A stretch of 14,821 bases of DNA from Actinomycetes bacterium (GCA_021784375.1 JAJXSV010000027.1:1-14821); one strand, 5' to 3'. Shown: positions 7,928 through 14,821, numbered from the stretch's first letter. Numbers and translations: made by a program. Notes: generated by a model from the sequence alone, not told the origin.

Positions 7928-8938
7928 TCAGCTCGTGAACAGCCCGGCATACGCGTTCATCGCCGGCTGGCCGCCGAGATGTGCGTACAACACGTGGGAG
8001 TCGCTGGGGATGTGGCCCGCCTTGACGAGGTCGATGAGCCCGGCCATGGACTTGCCCTCGTAGACGGGGTCGAGGATCACTCCCTCCAGCGAGCCGACGA
8101 GCCGGATGGCGTCGATGGTGGACTGCACGGGGATCCCGTACTCGTCACCGGCCCACCCTTCGAGCACGGTCACCTCGTCGTCCCGCAGTTCACGGCCGAG
8201 GCCGATGAGCTGCGCGGTGTTGCTCGCGATGCGCGCCACCTGGGCCCGAGTCTCCGCGAGCGTGGCTGAGGCATCGATGCCGATGACGCGACGCGGCCTC
8301 TCCTGACCCGCGAATCCCGCGATCATGCCGGCATGTGTGGAGCCGGTCACCGTGCAGACGACGATGGTGTCGAAGAAGACGCCGAGTTCCTGCTCCTGCC
8401 GTTCCACCTCGTAGGCCCAGTTGGCGAAGCCGAGGCCACCGAGCGGGTGCTCCGACGCTCCGGCTGGGATCCCGTAGGGCCGGCCACCCCTGGCCTCCAC
8501 GTCGGCGAGTGCCTGCTGCCAGCTGTCCTTGATGCCGATGCCGAATCCGCTGGGATCCAGCCGCACCTCGGCTCCCATGATGCGGGAGAGCATGATGTTG
8601 CCAACCCGGTCGTTGGTGACGTCGGGCCAGTTCACCCAGCGCTCCTGCACGAGCAATGCCCTCATGCCGATGTGGGCGGCGACCGCCGCGACCTGGCGAG
8701 TGTGGTTGGACTGGTAGCCGCCGATGGAGACGAGCGTGTCGGCACCAGAGGCGATCGCATCGGGCACGATGTACTCGAGTTTGCGCACCTTGTTGCCGCC
8801 GTATGCGAGACCACTGTTGCAGTCCTCGCGCTTGGCCCAGATCTGTGCGCCTCCGAGGTGCGCGGTGAGCCGGTGCAACCGGTGGATCGGACTGGGCCCG
8901 AACAGCAGTGGATAGCGGGCGAAATCCTGAATCGACAT
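7928..8938 (-). CDS. acdS: 1-aminocyclopropane-1-carboxylate (ACC) deaminase
   Basis: PLP-dependent fold-type II enzyme of 336 residues that opens the ring of ACC, the plant ethylene precursor, to give 2-oxobutyrate and ammonia. The PLP lysine is K50 in [14 protein letters not shown], followed by [19 protein letters not shown] with S77 and the phosphate-loop motif TVTGSTHAG. The residues used to tell true ACC deaminases from D-cysteine desulfhydrases are Y294, E295 and L322 in the Pseudomonas UW4 enzyme. Here they are Y293 and E294 (DPVYEGKSM) and L321 (YAHLGG), one number lower throughout. [23 protein letters not shown] and [20 protein letters not shown] blocks also match the bacterial AcdS group. 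The ATG at 8938 has a GGAGGG Shine-Dalgarno. It is first in the operon and ends 4 nt before prpB, which links 2-oxobutyrate production to propionyl-CoA disposal. D-cysteine desulfhydrase is the main alternative, considered less likely. Confidence 0.9.
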   Translation of the reverse strand: MSIQDFARYPLLFGPSPIHRLHRLTAHLGGAQIWAKREDCNSGLAYGGNKVRKLEYIVPDAIASGADTLVSIGGYQSNHTRQVAAVAAHIGMRALLVQERWVNWPDVTNDRVGNIMLSRIMGAEVRLDPSGFGIGIKDSWQQALADVEARGGRPYGIPAGASEHPLGGLGFANWAYEVERQEQELGVFFDTIVVCTVTGSTHAGMIAGFAGQERPRRVIGIDASATLAETRAQVARIASNTAQLIGLGRELRDDEVTVLEGWAGDEYGIPVQSTIDAIRLVGSLEGVILDPVYEGKSMAGLIDLVKAGHIPSDSHVLYAHLGGQPAMNAYAGLFTS

Positions 8939-8942
8939 GCGG

Positions 8943-8948
8943 CCCTCC
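8943..8948 (-). promoter_or_regulatory. Shine-Dalgarno of acdS
   Basis: GGAGGG on the minus strand ends 4 nt before the acdS ATG at 8938 and fixes that start ([11 protein letters not shown]), which matches the N-terminus of known ACC deaminases. Confidence 0.8.
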
Positions 8949-8955
8949 GGGGTAC

Positions 8956-9032
8956 GTCACGCGGAACGCCTCGCAGCCTGCCACGTCCGCCCACGAGGGC
9001 TCCGGCCTACCCCGCGGTCACGCGGTCACGGC
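8956..9032. promoter_or_regulatory. Repeated GTCACGCGG words upstream of acdS (candidate operator sites)
   Basis: GTCACGCGG occurs at 8956-8964 and again at 9017-9025, and a partial copy (GTCACGG) follows at 9025-9031. The second and third copies form a tandem 8-bp repeat, CGCGGTCA twice (9013-9028). They lie in the only non-coding stretch in front of the acdS-prpBCD operon. I see no clear TANNNT -10 box on the minus strand here, so the promoter itself is not located. No regulator gene is adjacent. Confidence 0.3.
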
Positions 9033-9054
9033 ACCCGCGGCGACGCCGAGCGGT

Positions 9055-9127
9055 GAAACGGCCGACGGCCCCGTTGTCCACGGCAGGCGCATGCTGTTCC
9101 GTGGGCGAAGGGGCCGTCGGCCGTTTC
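9055..9127. terminator. Large hairpin between tRNA-Asn and acdS
   Basis: GAAACGGCCGACGGCCCC (9055-9072) is the exact inverse of 9110-9127, an 18-bp perfect stem. After one mismatch (9073/9109) pairing resumes for ten steps, including G-U pairs (9074-9083 with 9099-9108), leaving a 15-nt loop (9084-9098). It begins 4 nt past the encoded CCA of tRNA-Asn on the minus strand, so termination of the tRNA transcript is the simplest role. There is only a short T-run after the stem on the minus strand (TTTC). Its length is unusual for a terminator. Confidence 0.6.
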
Positions 9128-9131
9128 TCCT

Positions 9132-9207
9132 TGGCTCCCCCGTTTGGACTCGAACCAAAAACCGCCCGATTAACAGTCGGGAGCTCTGCCAATTGAGCTA
9201 CGGAGGA
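9132..9207 (-). tRNA. tRNA-Asn (anticodon GUU), CCA encoded
   Basis: On the minus strand the sequence folds as a full cloverleaf. The acceptor stem TCCTCCG pairs with CGGGGGA (one U-G pair). The D arm is GCTC...GAGC with AATTGGCA in the loop. The anticodon stem CCCGA/TCGGG holds the loop CTGTTAA, giving anticodon GTT, and the T arm contains GGTTCGAGTCC. Discriminator G is followed by an encoded CCA (9132-9134). The gene reads AAC/AAU codons. It lies downstream of dnaG on the same strand with its own candidate promoter. Confidence 0.96.
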
Positions 9208-9235
9208 TCATCCGGCGGGCCGGACAACGCGCGGA

Positions 9236-9263
9236 ACAATACCAGCGTTTCAGGGGCCGCCAA
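9236..9263 (-). promoter_or_regulatory. Candidate promoter of tRNA-Asn
   Basis: On the minus strand: -35 TTGGCG (9258-9263), 16-bp spacer, -10 TATTGT (9236-9241); each matches four of six consensus bases. It would start transcription about 20 nt before the mature tRNA. It sits in the 64-bp gap after the dnaG stop. Confidence 0.5.
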
Positions 9264-9271
9264 ATCCGCGC

Positions 9272-11125
9272 TCAGACGCCACGAGCGCGCTCTCCGAGCT
9301 CGCGCCGCTGCCCCTCGAGGGCGAGGAGGTCTGTGAATGCACGGGCGTGTTCGGGCGATGCCTCGTCCAAGCGCTGCAGGCGCGACTTGAGTTCGGCGAT
9401 GCGCCGAGCGGCATCCAGCTCGAGCAACCGGGCCACGACGCTGTTGCAGTACACCACCGGATCACCCTTGGCATCGACCGTCAACGGGTCGACGATGGCT
9501 GCAGTCAGCGTCGCCCGGACGCCGTCGTCAGTCGCGGCCTCGAGCACGCGATCGAACCAGTCGGCGTTGCTCGCCGCAGCCGCGCCTCCACCGGCGACGA
9601 TGGCATCGTGCGCGAGGCGGTAGGCCTCGACGGTGTAGGCGTCACGCTCGACCACGTCATACCAGTCCGCCACCGCCAGCGGCTGCTGCAGCACCGCCTT
9701 CAGCGCCTCCCGTTCCACCCGGGCCTCCACGCTGTTCGGGATCGCAACGCGCGGTCGGGTGGGCAGCGAAGGCGTGGGGGCAACGGCGACGGTCCGTGCC
9801 TGCGCCCGGCTGCCCTGCGTCACGGCGTTCGACACCATCCCCGGCTCGACCCCGAGCCAGCCGGCGAGCAGGCGCGTGTACTCAGGGCGCAGCGCCTGGT
9901 CCCGGATCCGTCCGACGATCGGGGCGGTGGCGCGCAGGGCGCTCACCCGGCCCTCGGCGGTGTCGAGGTCGTAGCCACGGAGCGTCGACCTGATGGCGAA
10001 CTCGAACATGGGCTGGCGGTCCGCGATGAGCTGGCGAACCGCGGCATCGCCGCCGACCTGCCGCAGTTCATTGGGGTCGAGGCCATTGGGTTCGACGGCG
10101 ACGAAGGTGGCTGCCACGAACTTCTGGTCATCCTCGAACGCGCGCAGTGCCGCCTTCTGACCGGCGGCATCACCATCGAAGGTGAAGATCACCTGACCGG
10201 CGAAGGAGTCGTCATCCATGAGCAGTCGGCGCAGCACCTTGATGTGCTCCGCCCCGAAGGCCGTACCACAGGTGGCGACCGCGGTGGTGACGCCGGCGAG
10301 ATGACAGGCCATGACGTCCGTGTACCCCTCGACGATCACCGCCTGCTGCTGCTTGGAGATCTCACGTCGGGCCAGGTCGATGCCATAGAGCACGCCGCTC
10401 TTCTTGTAGATCGGCGTCTCCGGCGTGTTCAGGTACTTCGGGCCCTCATCGTCGTCGTAGAGCTTGCGGGCGCCGAACCCGATGACGGCCCCCGAGAGGT
10501 CGCGGATCGGCCACACCAGGCGGCCCCGGAAGCGGTCGTACACGCCGCGCTGGCCCTGGCTCATGAGCCCGCCCGTGAGCAGTTCCTCCTGCGAGAAGCC
10601 CGCGCCGCGCAGATGCGAGAGCAGGTGGTCCCAGCCCTTGGGTGCATAGCCGACGCCGAAGTGGGCGGCCGCGGCCGCATCGAAGCCCTTGGCCTCCAGG
10701 AAGGCCCGGCCTGCCTGGGCTTCGGGTGAGGTCATCTGCTGCTGGTAGAAGCCGGCCGCGGCCGTATGCGCCTCGAGCAGCCGCTGGCGCTGCCCCTGCT
10801 GTCGGTTGGGTGCGGCGCTGCCTTCCTCGTAGCGCAACTGGATGCCGTACTTGGCAGCCAGCTTCTCCACGGCCTCGTTGAACTGGAGGGCGTCGATCTT
10901 GCGCACGAAGGCGATGACGTCGCCGCCCTCCTGGCAGCCGAAGCAGTGCCAGAAGCCCTTGGCGGGCGTCACGTGGAAACTCGGCGACTTCTCGTCATGG
11001 AATGGGCAGAGGCCCTTCAGTGAGCCCCCACCTGCGCTGCGCAAGCCGACGTACTCTCGCACCACCTCATCGATGCGGGCCCGTTCCCGGACGAGTGCGA
11101 CGTCCTCGTCCCGTATCCGTGCCAT
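9272..11125 (-). CDS. dnaG: DNA primase
   Basis: Makes the RNA primers for chromosome replication with the DnaB helicase. The 617 residues hold the three expected parts. First comes an N-terminal CHC2 zinc-binding domain (C40-PFH43 and C61-FGC64, with KGFWHCFGCQEGGDVIAF). Next is the RNA polymerase domain with YDRFRGRLVWPIRD (about 196-209) and a TOPRIM core, with VEGYTD (E266, D270) and FTFDGDAAGQKA (D317, D319). Last is a C-terminal helicase-interaction region (about 465-617) that is less conserved. The frame stays open to 11290, but the ATG at 11125 (MARIRDEDVALVRERARIDEVV) is right, because bacterial primases start a few residues before this helix and the extra codons lie over the end of dgt. 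There is no Shine-Dalgarno; a TACACT box 6 nt upstream suggests a leaderless start in addition to read-through from dgt, which ends 22 nt upstream. Confidence 0.96.
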   Translation of the reverse strand: MARIRDEDVALVRERARIDEVVREYVGLRSAGGGSLKGLCPFHDEKSPSFHVTPAKGFWHCFGCQEGGDVIAFVRKIDALQFNEAVEKLAAKYGIQLRYEEGSAAPNRQQGQRQRLLEAHTAAAGFYQQQMTSPEAQAGRAFLEAKGFDAAAAAHFGVGYAPKGWDHLLSHLRGAGFSQEELLTGGLMSQGQRGVYDRFRGRLVWPIRDLSGAVIGFGARKLYDDDEGPKYLNTPETPIYKKSGVLYGIDLARREISKQQQAVIVEGYTDVMACHLAGVTTAVATCGTAFGAEHIKVLRRLLMDDDSFAGQVIFTFDGDAAGQKAALRAFEDDQKFVAATFVAVEPNGLDPNELRQVGGDAAVRQLIADRQPMFEFAIRSTLRGYDLDTAEGRVSALRATAPIVGRIRDQALRPEYTRLLAGWLGVEPGMVSNAVTQGSRAQARTVAVAPTPSLPTRPRVAIPNSVEARVEREALKAVLQQPLAVADWYDVVERDAYTVEAYRLAHDAIVAGGGAAAASNADWFDRVLEAATDDGVRATLTAAIVDPLTVDAKGDPVVYCNSVVARLLELDAARRIAELKSRLQRLDEASPEHARAFTDLLALEGQRRELGERARGV

Positions 11126-11131
11126 GGCGCG

Positions 11132-11137
11132 AGTGTA
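11132..11137 (-). promoter_or_regulatory. Candidate -10 box of a leaderless dnaG promoter
   Basis: TACACT on the minus strand fits TANNNT and ends 6 nt before the dnaG ATG. It lies in the 22-bp dgt-dnaG gap. No good -35 is seen. Confidence 0.35.
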
Positions 11138-11147
11138 TGCAGATCCA

Positions 11148-12401
11148 TCACACGCAGATGCGCGAGTGCCATTCCCGCACCGATATGTCCGTGAGGCTGG
11201 CCACCTGGTCGATGACGATGCGCAGCCGCGCACCGTCATGCGGCGCGGAGAACCACTGCGGACGAAGCCAAGGCTCCAGCGCGGCTGCACCGGCCAGCGT
11301 CAACCCCTCGACCAATTCGTGCACGACCCGCCGCTGCTCCTGGTAGACCGCCGTCGCGCCCCGGCGCTGCATCACGTACAGCGCCGCCATCGATTTGAGG
11401 ACGGCGACCTCGGCCCGGATGTCCTCGGGCACCAGCAGGTTGGCGCTGTAGCGCGTGAGCCGCCCCTCGCCGAACTCGGCGCGTGTGGAACTGTGGGCGC
11501 CGTCGCAGAAGCGGCCGATGAGCCTGCTCGTGAGGTTCTTGAGCGCTGCCAAGGACTGCTGTGAGCCGTTGTAGAGCGAGGGCCAGAAGGGCAGCGCCAC
11601 CAGGCGGTCGAGGGCCGAGGCGAGGTCGGAGATGGCGGTGCCGCGCGCGTACTCGCGCTCACAGAGGGCAAGCAATGGCTCGCGCTGCCCCTCGAGTGCG
11701 ACGGTCGTCAGGTCGAGGTGCCCGGAGAAGACCGCGTCCTCGACATCGTGCACGGAGTAGGCGACGTCATCCGCCCAGTCCATCACCTGCGCCTCAAAGC
11801 ACTTGCGGCCCTCGACCGCTCCCAGTCGGACCCAGCGAAACATCGGTTCATCGTCCGGGTAGAAGCCGAACTTGCGCTCGTTGAGGGCACGCCCCCACGG
11901 GTACTTCACAGCGGCATCGAGCGCGGCTCGCGTGAGGTTCAGGCCGACCGAGCGGCCGGTGGCATCGAAGGTCTTGGACTCCAGCCGCGTCAGCACACGC
12001 AGAGTCTGCGCATTGCCCTCGAAGCCCCCGATGTCCGCAGCCAGGTCGTTGAGCTCGGATTCGCCGTTGTGGCCGAAGGGTGGGTGCCCCAGATCATGCG
12101 CCAGGCAGCCCACTTCGACGAGGTCGGGGTCACATCCGAGGGAGGCGCCGAGTTCGCGACCCACCTGCGCCACCTCGAGGGAGTGGGTGAGTCGTGTGCG
12201 GGGGAAGTCCGCGGTGCCGGCCTGCAGCACCTGCGTCTTCGCAGCAAGCCGACGCAGTGCGGACGAGTGCAGGATGCGGGCCCGGTCGCGGGCGAAGGCG
12301 GTGCGATCGACTCGCTTGGCCGCCTCGGCGACGAAGCGCACTTCATCGGCGGGCGCGTAACCGGCACTCGGCAGGTCGTCTCCGAAGGGGCTGCGGCTCA
12401 C
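11148..12401 (-). CDS. dgt: Deoxyguanosinetriphosphate triphosphohydrolase-like protein (dGTPase)
   Basis: HD-domain enzyme that splits dGTP, and in many homologues other dNTPs, into the deoxynucleoside and tripolyphosphate, so it can trim the dNTP pool. The 417 residues carry the metal-binding HD set: H73 in RTRLTHSLEVAQVGRE, H102-D103 in CLAHDLGHPPFGHNGE, and a second aspartate in VMDWADDVAYSVHDVED (D211 or D212). The N-terminal RILHSSALRRLAAKTQV block is also diagnostic. It is close to the usual length of the actinobacterial group. Start is a GTG at 12401 (MSRSPFGDD), 12 nt after the ydcF-like stop. No later start keeps the conserved N-terminal helix with a better ribosome site. Pairing of dgt with dnaG is common in actinobacteria and fits a shared link to replication. 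Substrate preference cannot be read from sequence. Confidence 0.92.
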   Translation of the reverse strand: MSRSPFGDDLPSAGYAPADEVRFVAEAAKRVDRTAFARDRARILHSSALRRLAAKTQVLQAGTADFPRTRLTHSLEVAQVGRELGASLGCDPDLVEVGCLAHDLGHPPFGHNGESELNDLAADIGGFEGNAQTLRVLTRLESKTFDATGRSVGLNLTRAALDAAVKYPWGRALNERKFGFYPDDEPMFRWVRLGAVEGRKCFEAQVMDWADDVAYSVHDVEDAVFSGHLDLTTVALEGQREPLLALCEREYARGTAISDLASALDRLVALPFWPSLYNGSQQSLAALKNLTSRLIGRFCDGAHSSTRAEFGEGRLTRYSANLLVPEDIRAEVAVLKSMAALYVMQRRGATAVYQEQRRVVHELVEGLTLAGAAALEPWLRPQWFSAPHDGARLRIVIDQVASLTDISVREWHSRICV

Positions 12402-12413
12402 GCCCCGATTCTG

Positions 12414-13025
12414 TCAGTCGGAGGCGGAGGATCCACGTTCATTGAGGAGCCAGAAGCGCAGCAGTCCACCGGTCTCGCGCACGACGTAGGGCCAGACGAT
12501 GGCGGCGCCGGGTCCGGTCGTCGGAGGTGCCTGTCGGATCTTGAACCCCAGCGACGCGAGCATCGCCGAGGCCCGGGCCTCGTGGCAGCGATCGGTGACG
12601 ACCGTGACCGTCCGCCAACCGTGGGCGTGCGCCCAGGTAGCCACGGCGGTGAGCGAGTTGTAGGTGTCCGAGCCGGTGCGGATCCCCTTGAGATGCGACT
12701 CGGGGATTCCCAGACGATGCAGGTACAGACGCCCCGCAGTGGCCTCCGTGTAGACGTCGCCGGGCTGGCTCCCGCCCACCGTCACGATGAAGCCGGCGAC
12801 GTGGGCCAGGTACAGCGAGTAGGCGCGGTCGAGGCGGTTCTGCAGCACCGGGCTCGGCGTGCCATTGAACTGCGCGGCACCGAGTACGACGATGCCATCA
12901 CTGGGCGAGGTGTCCTCGCGCAGCGCGTTCAGCGTGACCCAAGCGGCTGTGGCGCCGATGGTCACGACCACGGCGACGACGGCCGCAGTGATCGTTCGCC
13001 GCAGCAGGCGGAAAATGCGGAACAC
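12414..13025 (-). CDS. DUF218 (YdcF/SanA-like) membrane-anchored protein
   Basis: A 203-residue protein with one N-terminal hydrophobic segment (about 12-31) behind a basic start (RIFRLLRR), which should anchor it in the membrane. The DUF218 domain follows (about 43-190), with IVVLGAAQFNGTPSPVLQNRLDRA, a glycine-rich IVTVGGSQPGD turn, the EATAGRLYLHRLGIPESHL block, the TYNSL motif, and VTVVTDRCHEARASAMLASLGF. Members such as E. coli SanA and YdcF are tied to envelope integrity or bind S-adenosylmethionine; the reaction is not known for this group. Start is a GTG at 13025 that directly follows the dusB stop (TGAGTG). Zero spacing implies coupled translation. Family is confident, function is not. 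Confidence 0.85.
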   Translation of the reverse strand: MFRIFRLLRRTITAAVVAVVVTIGATAAWVTLNALREDTSPSDGIVVLGAAQFNGTPSPVLQNRLDRAYSLYLAHVAGFIVTVGGSQPGDVYTEATAGRLYLHRLGIPESHLKGIRTGSDTYNSLTAVATWAHAHGWRTVTVVTDRCHEARASAMLASLGFKIRQAPPTTGPGAAIVWPYVVRETGGLLRFWLLNERGSSASD

Positions 13026-14183
13026 TCAGCCGCCACTCACGCCGATTTCGGCCAGGGAGAGGTCGGTGCCGACGGCCAACTCGCGGGAGTCCAGCCACCC
13101 GTCTGGCAGCGCGACACGCTTGGCCCCCGATGTCCGCCCCCGTGGGCCCTCCGCGATCTCGGTGGGATAGGCCTGCGCACCGTCGATGCGGGCGAGCAGG
13201 CCGCGCAGCTCCGCCACGCTGTCGATCAATCCCAACTGGTGTCTGACGTCCGAGCCGACGACGAAGCCCTTCATGTACCAGGCCATGTGCTTGCGCATCT
13301 CCCGGCAGCCCTTGCCCTCGTCACCGCCGTGCATGGCGATGAGCAACTCGCAGTGTCGGAGCATGAGCAGCTTCACGCCCTCGCAGTCGGGCTCGGGCCC
13401 GGCGCCCGCTCCGTCAAAGGCTGCTGCGATCTGGCCGAACATCCAGGGGCGGCCGAGGCATCCACGACCGATCACCACGCCGTCAGCACCCGTCTCGCGC
13501 TGCAGGCGCAAGGCATCCTCGGCCGTCCACACATCACCGTTCCCCAGCACCGGGATGCCCAGGGGGGCGAGGGTCTCCTTGAGCCTGGCGATTGCCGACC
13601 AGTCCGCGATACCCGAGTACATCTGCAGTGCGGTGCGACCGTGCAGCGCAACCCAGGAGACGCCAGCCCGGGCGGCCGCTACACCGGCGTCGAGGTAGGT
13701 GCTGTGGTCGTCGTCGATGCCCTTGCGCATCTTCACGCTCACCGGGACCCGGCCGCGCGCGTTCACCACAGCGGATTCGACGATCGACCGGAACAGGTCC
13801 CGCTTCCACGGCAGCGCCGAGCCACCACCCTTGCGCGTCACCTTGGGCACCGGACACCCCATGTTGAGGTCGATGTGATCGGCGCGGTCCTCGTCGACGA
13901 GCATGCGAACGGCGGCTCCGACGATGCCCGGGTCCACCCCGTACAGCTGGATGCTGCGGGGTGATTCCTCGGCACCGAACGCGATCATCGACATGGTCTC
14001 CGCATCCCGCTCGATGAGCGCGCGCGACGTGATCATCTCCGACACGTACAGCGCGGCGCCACCGCTGGGGTAGATCGCACGGGATGCCTCACGGCACAAC
14101 TGCCGATATGCGCGATTGGTGACGCCCGCCATGGGTGCGAGCACCACGAGCGGACGGTCACCGGCGAACAGGCGCTCCTGCAT
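13026..14183 (-). CDS. dusB: tRNA-dihydrouridine synthase (DusB type)
   Basis: FMN- and NADPH-dependent enzyme that reduces uridine to dihydrouridine in the D loop of tRNAs. The 385 residues show the Dus TIM barrel: the opening LAPMAGVTNRAYRQLC (about 15-30), QLYGVDP, the catalytic cysteine C110 in HIDLNMGCPVPKVTRKGGGSAL, K151 in SVKMRKG, H181 in ALHGRT, and FMN-phosphate loops GNGDVWTAEDA and VIGRGCLGRPWMF. A helical C-terminal domain follows (about 265-385), with HMAWYMKGF. An N-terminal extension to 14390 is possible in frame but would be Arg/His-rich antisense-type sequence over glyS. The ATG at 14183 shares one base with the glyS stop (TGATG), which points to translational coupling. The end of the protein (about 345-385) is longer than in E. 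coli DusB (321 residues). Confidence 0.93.
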   Translation of the reverse strand: MQERLFAGDRPLVVLAPMAGVTNRAYRQLCREASRAIYPSGGAALYVSEMITSRALIERDAETMSMIAFGAEESPRSIQLYGVDPGIVGAAVRMLVDEDRADHIDLNMGCPVPKVTRKGGGSALPWKRDLFRSIVESAVVNARGRVPVSVKMRKGIDDDHSTYLDAGVAAARAGVSWVALHGRTALQMYSGIADWSAIARLKETLAPLGIPVLGNGDVWTAEDALRLQRETGADGVVIGRGCLGRPWMFGQIAAAFDGAGAGPEPDCEGVKLLMLRHCELLIAMHGGDEGKGCREMRKHMAWYMKGFVVGSDVRHQLGLIDSVAELRGLLARIDGAQAYPTEIAEGPRGRTSGAKRVALPDGWLDSRELAVGTDLSLAEIGVSGG

Positions 14184-14821
14184 CAGCAGGCCGGGAGCCG
14201 CTCCGTGAGCCAGCTGCGCAGCCCCGCGATGGGCAGGCGTTGCTGCTCCATGCTGTCGCGCTCGCGCACCGTGACCGCATCGTCCTCGAGCGAGTCGAAG
14301 TCGATGGTGACACAGAAGGGCGTGCCGATCTCGTCCTGGCGACGGTAGCGACGACCGATCGCACCGGCATCGTCGAACTCCACGCTCCACGTGCGCCGGA
14401 GGTCAGCGGCGATGGCCTTGGCCTTGGGCGACAGGTCGGCGTTGCGCGACAACGGGAGCACCGCCACCTTGACGGGCGCGAGCCGCGGATCGAAGCGGAG
14501 GACGGTGCGCGTGTCCACACCACCCTTCGTGTTCGGCGCCGAGTCCTCGTCGTACGCGTCGAGCAGGAAGGCGAACACGCAGCGCGAGAGCCCAGCAGCG
14601 GGCTCGATGACGTACGGGGTCCACCGCTCCCCGGTCTCCTGATCGAAGAAGGTGAGGTCCGTGCCGGAATGCTCGCTGTGCGTCCGCAGGTCGAAGTCCG
14701 TGCGATTGGCGATGCCCTCGAGCTCGGCCCATTCGCTGCCGCCGAAGCGGAAGCGGTACTCGATGTCGACGGTGCGCTTCGAGTAGTGGCTGAGCTTCTC
14801 CTTGGGGTGCTCGAACTTGCG
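14183..14821 (-). CDS. glyS: Glycyl-tRNA synthetase, C-terminal 212 residues only
   Basis: The frame is open from the window edge (14821) to a TGA at 14183-14185, so the N-terminal half is missing. The fragment belongs to the single-chain, dimeric class II GlyRS that charges tRNA-Gly. It has [34 protein letters not shown], the class II motif-3-like region [20 protein letters not shown] (Arg at the end of motif 3), and then the anticodon-binding domain [51 protein letters not shown] and [14 protein letters not shown]. It ends one base into the dusB start and heads the visible minus-strand operon; the promoter lies outside the window. Confidence 0.94.
   Translation of the reverse strand, partial: RKFEHPKEKLSHYSKRTVDIEYRFRFGGSEWAELEGIANRTDFDLRTHSEHSGTDLTFFDQETGERWTPYVIEPAAGLSRCVFAFLLDAYDEDSAPNTKGGVDTRTVLRFDPRLAPVKVAVLPLSRNADLSPKAKAIAADLRRTWSVEFDDAGAIGRRYRRQDEIGTPFCVTIDFDSLEDDAVTVRERDSMEQQRLPIAGLRSWLTERLPAC

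Noticed and set aside
8939..9054. Possible riboswitch in the acdS leader
   Set aside because: No class I know (B12, SAM, PLP-type or other) can be recognised; only short repeats are present.
9074..9082. TTGTCCACG, one base from the actinobacterial DnaA box
   Set aside because: A single near-match inside the large hairpin, where its sequence is explained by the pairing.
9132..9160. tRNA-Asn 3' end as a phage or island attachment site
   Set aside because: I looked for a second copy of the tRNA tail near the other end of the catabolic segment and found none, and there is no integrase in the window.
9210..9223. Short inverted repeat TCCGG-N4-CCGGA between dnaG and the tRNA as a dnaG terminator
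   Set aside because: A five-base stem downstream of the tRNA promoter, too weak to call.
9347..10729. 460-codon open frame on the plus strand
   Set aside because: Antisense to dnaG and composed of Arg/Gly/His-rich sequence without motifs.
11126..11290. N-terminal extension of dnaG to 11290
   Set aside because: The extra 55 residues overlap dgt, are not like primase, and follow no ribosome site. The MARIRDED start matches the family.
11718..13964. 748-codon open frame on the plus strand
   Set aside because: Antisense across dgt, the DUF218 gene and dusB, all with clear motifs. Its translation has no recognisable domain.
14184..14390. N-terminal extension of dusB to 14390
   Set aside because: It would overlap glyS by 200 bp and reads as Arg/His-rich shadow sequence. 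The start at 14183 gives the normal Dus N-terminus.

Overview
The window comes from a high-GC bacterium and looks like an actinomycete chromosome. The evidence is strongly GC-biased third positions, an E3-E2 pair (lpd, then a two-lipoyl-domain E2) followed by an epimerase-family gene as in mycobacteria, the glyS-dusB-ydcF-dgt-dnaG order, and several starts without a Shine-Dalgarno but with a TANNNT box just upstream, which is typical of leaderless actinobacterial mRNAs. The genus cannot be fixed from the sequence alone. No transposase, integrase, phage gene or CRISPR array is visible.

Left part (1-2972, plus strand). The tail of dihydrolipoamide dehydrogenase (E3) is followed by the E2 acyltransferase of a 2-oxoacid dehydrogenase complex. 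A strong hairpin terminator comes next, then a TIGR01777-type nucleotide-sugar-epimerase-like gene.

Middle part (2953-9131). A small divergent pair comes first: an unrecognised single-pass membrane protein (minus) and a peptidase E-like S51 serine peptidase (plus). They share a 60-bp spacer holding a perfect inverted repeat. Next is a tight four-gene minus-strand operon: acdS (ACC deaminase), prpB (2-methylisocitrate lyase), prpC (2-methylcitrate synthase) and prpD (2-methylcitrate dehydratase). ACC deaminase makes 2-oxobutyrate. A 2-oxoacid dehydrogenase can turn this into propionyl-CoA, and the methylcitrate cycle oxidises propionyl-CoA to pyruvate and succinate. The operon therefore reads as a plausible route for using 1-aminocyclopropane-1-carboxylate, the plant ethylene precursor, as carbon and nitrogen source. 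This is the most interesting feature of the window. The Prp proteins resemble the enterobacterial enzymes closely, which may mean horizontal transfer.

Between the operon and the next block lie 193 bp without a gene. They hold repeated GTCACGCGG words and a very large hairpin (18-bp perfect arms continuing into a near-continuous 29-step stem) just past the 3' end of tRNA-Asn.

Right part (9132-14821, minus strand). This is an information-processing block: glyS (partial), dusB, a DUF218/YdcF membrane protein, dgt and dnaG in one closely packed run, followed by a separately promoted tRNA-Asn(GUU). These genes serve translation, tRNA modification, dNTP control and replication priming, and all look intact apart from the truncated glyS.
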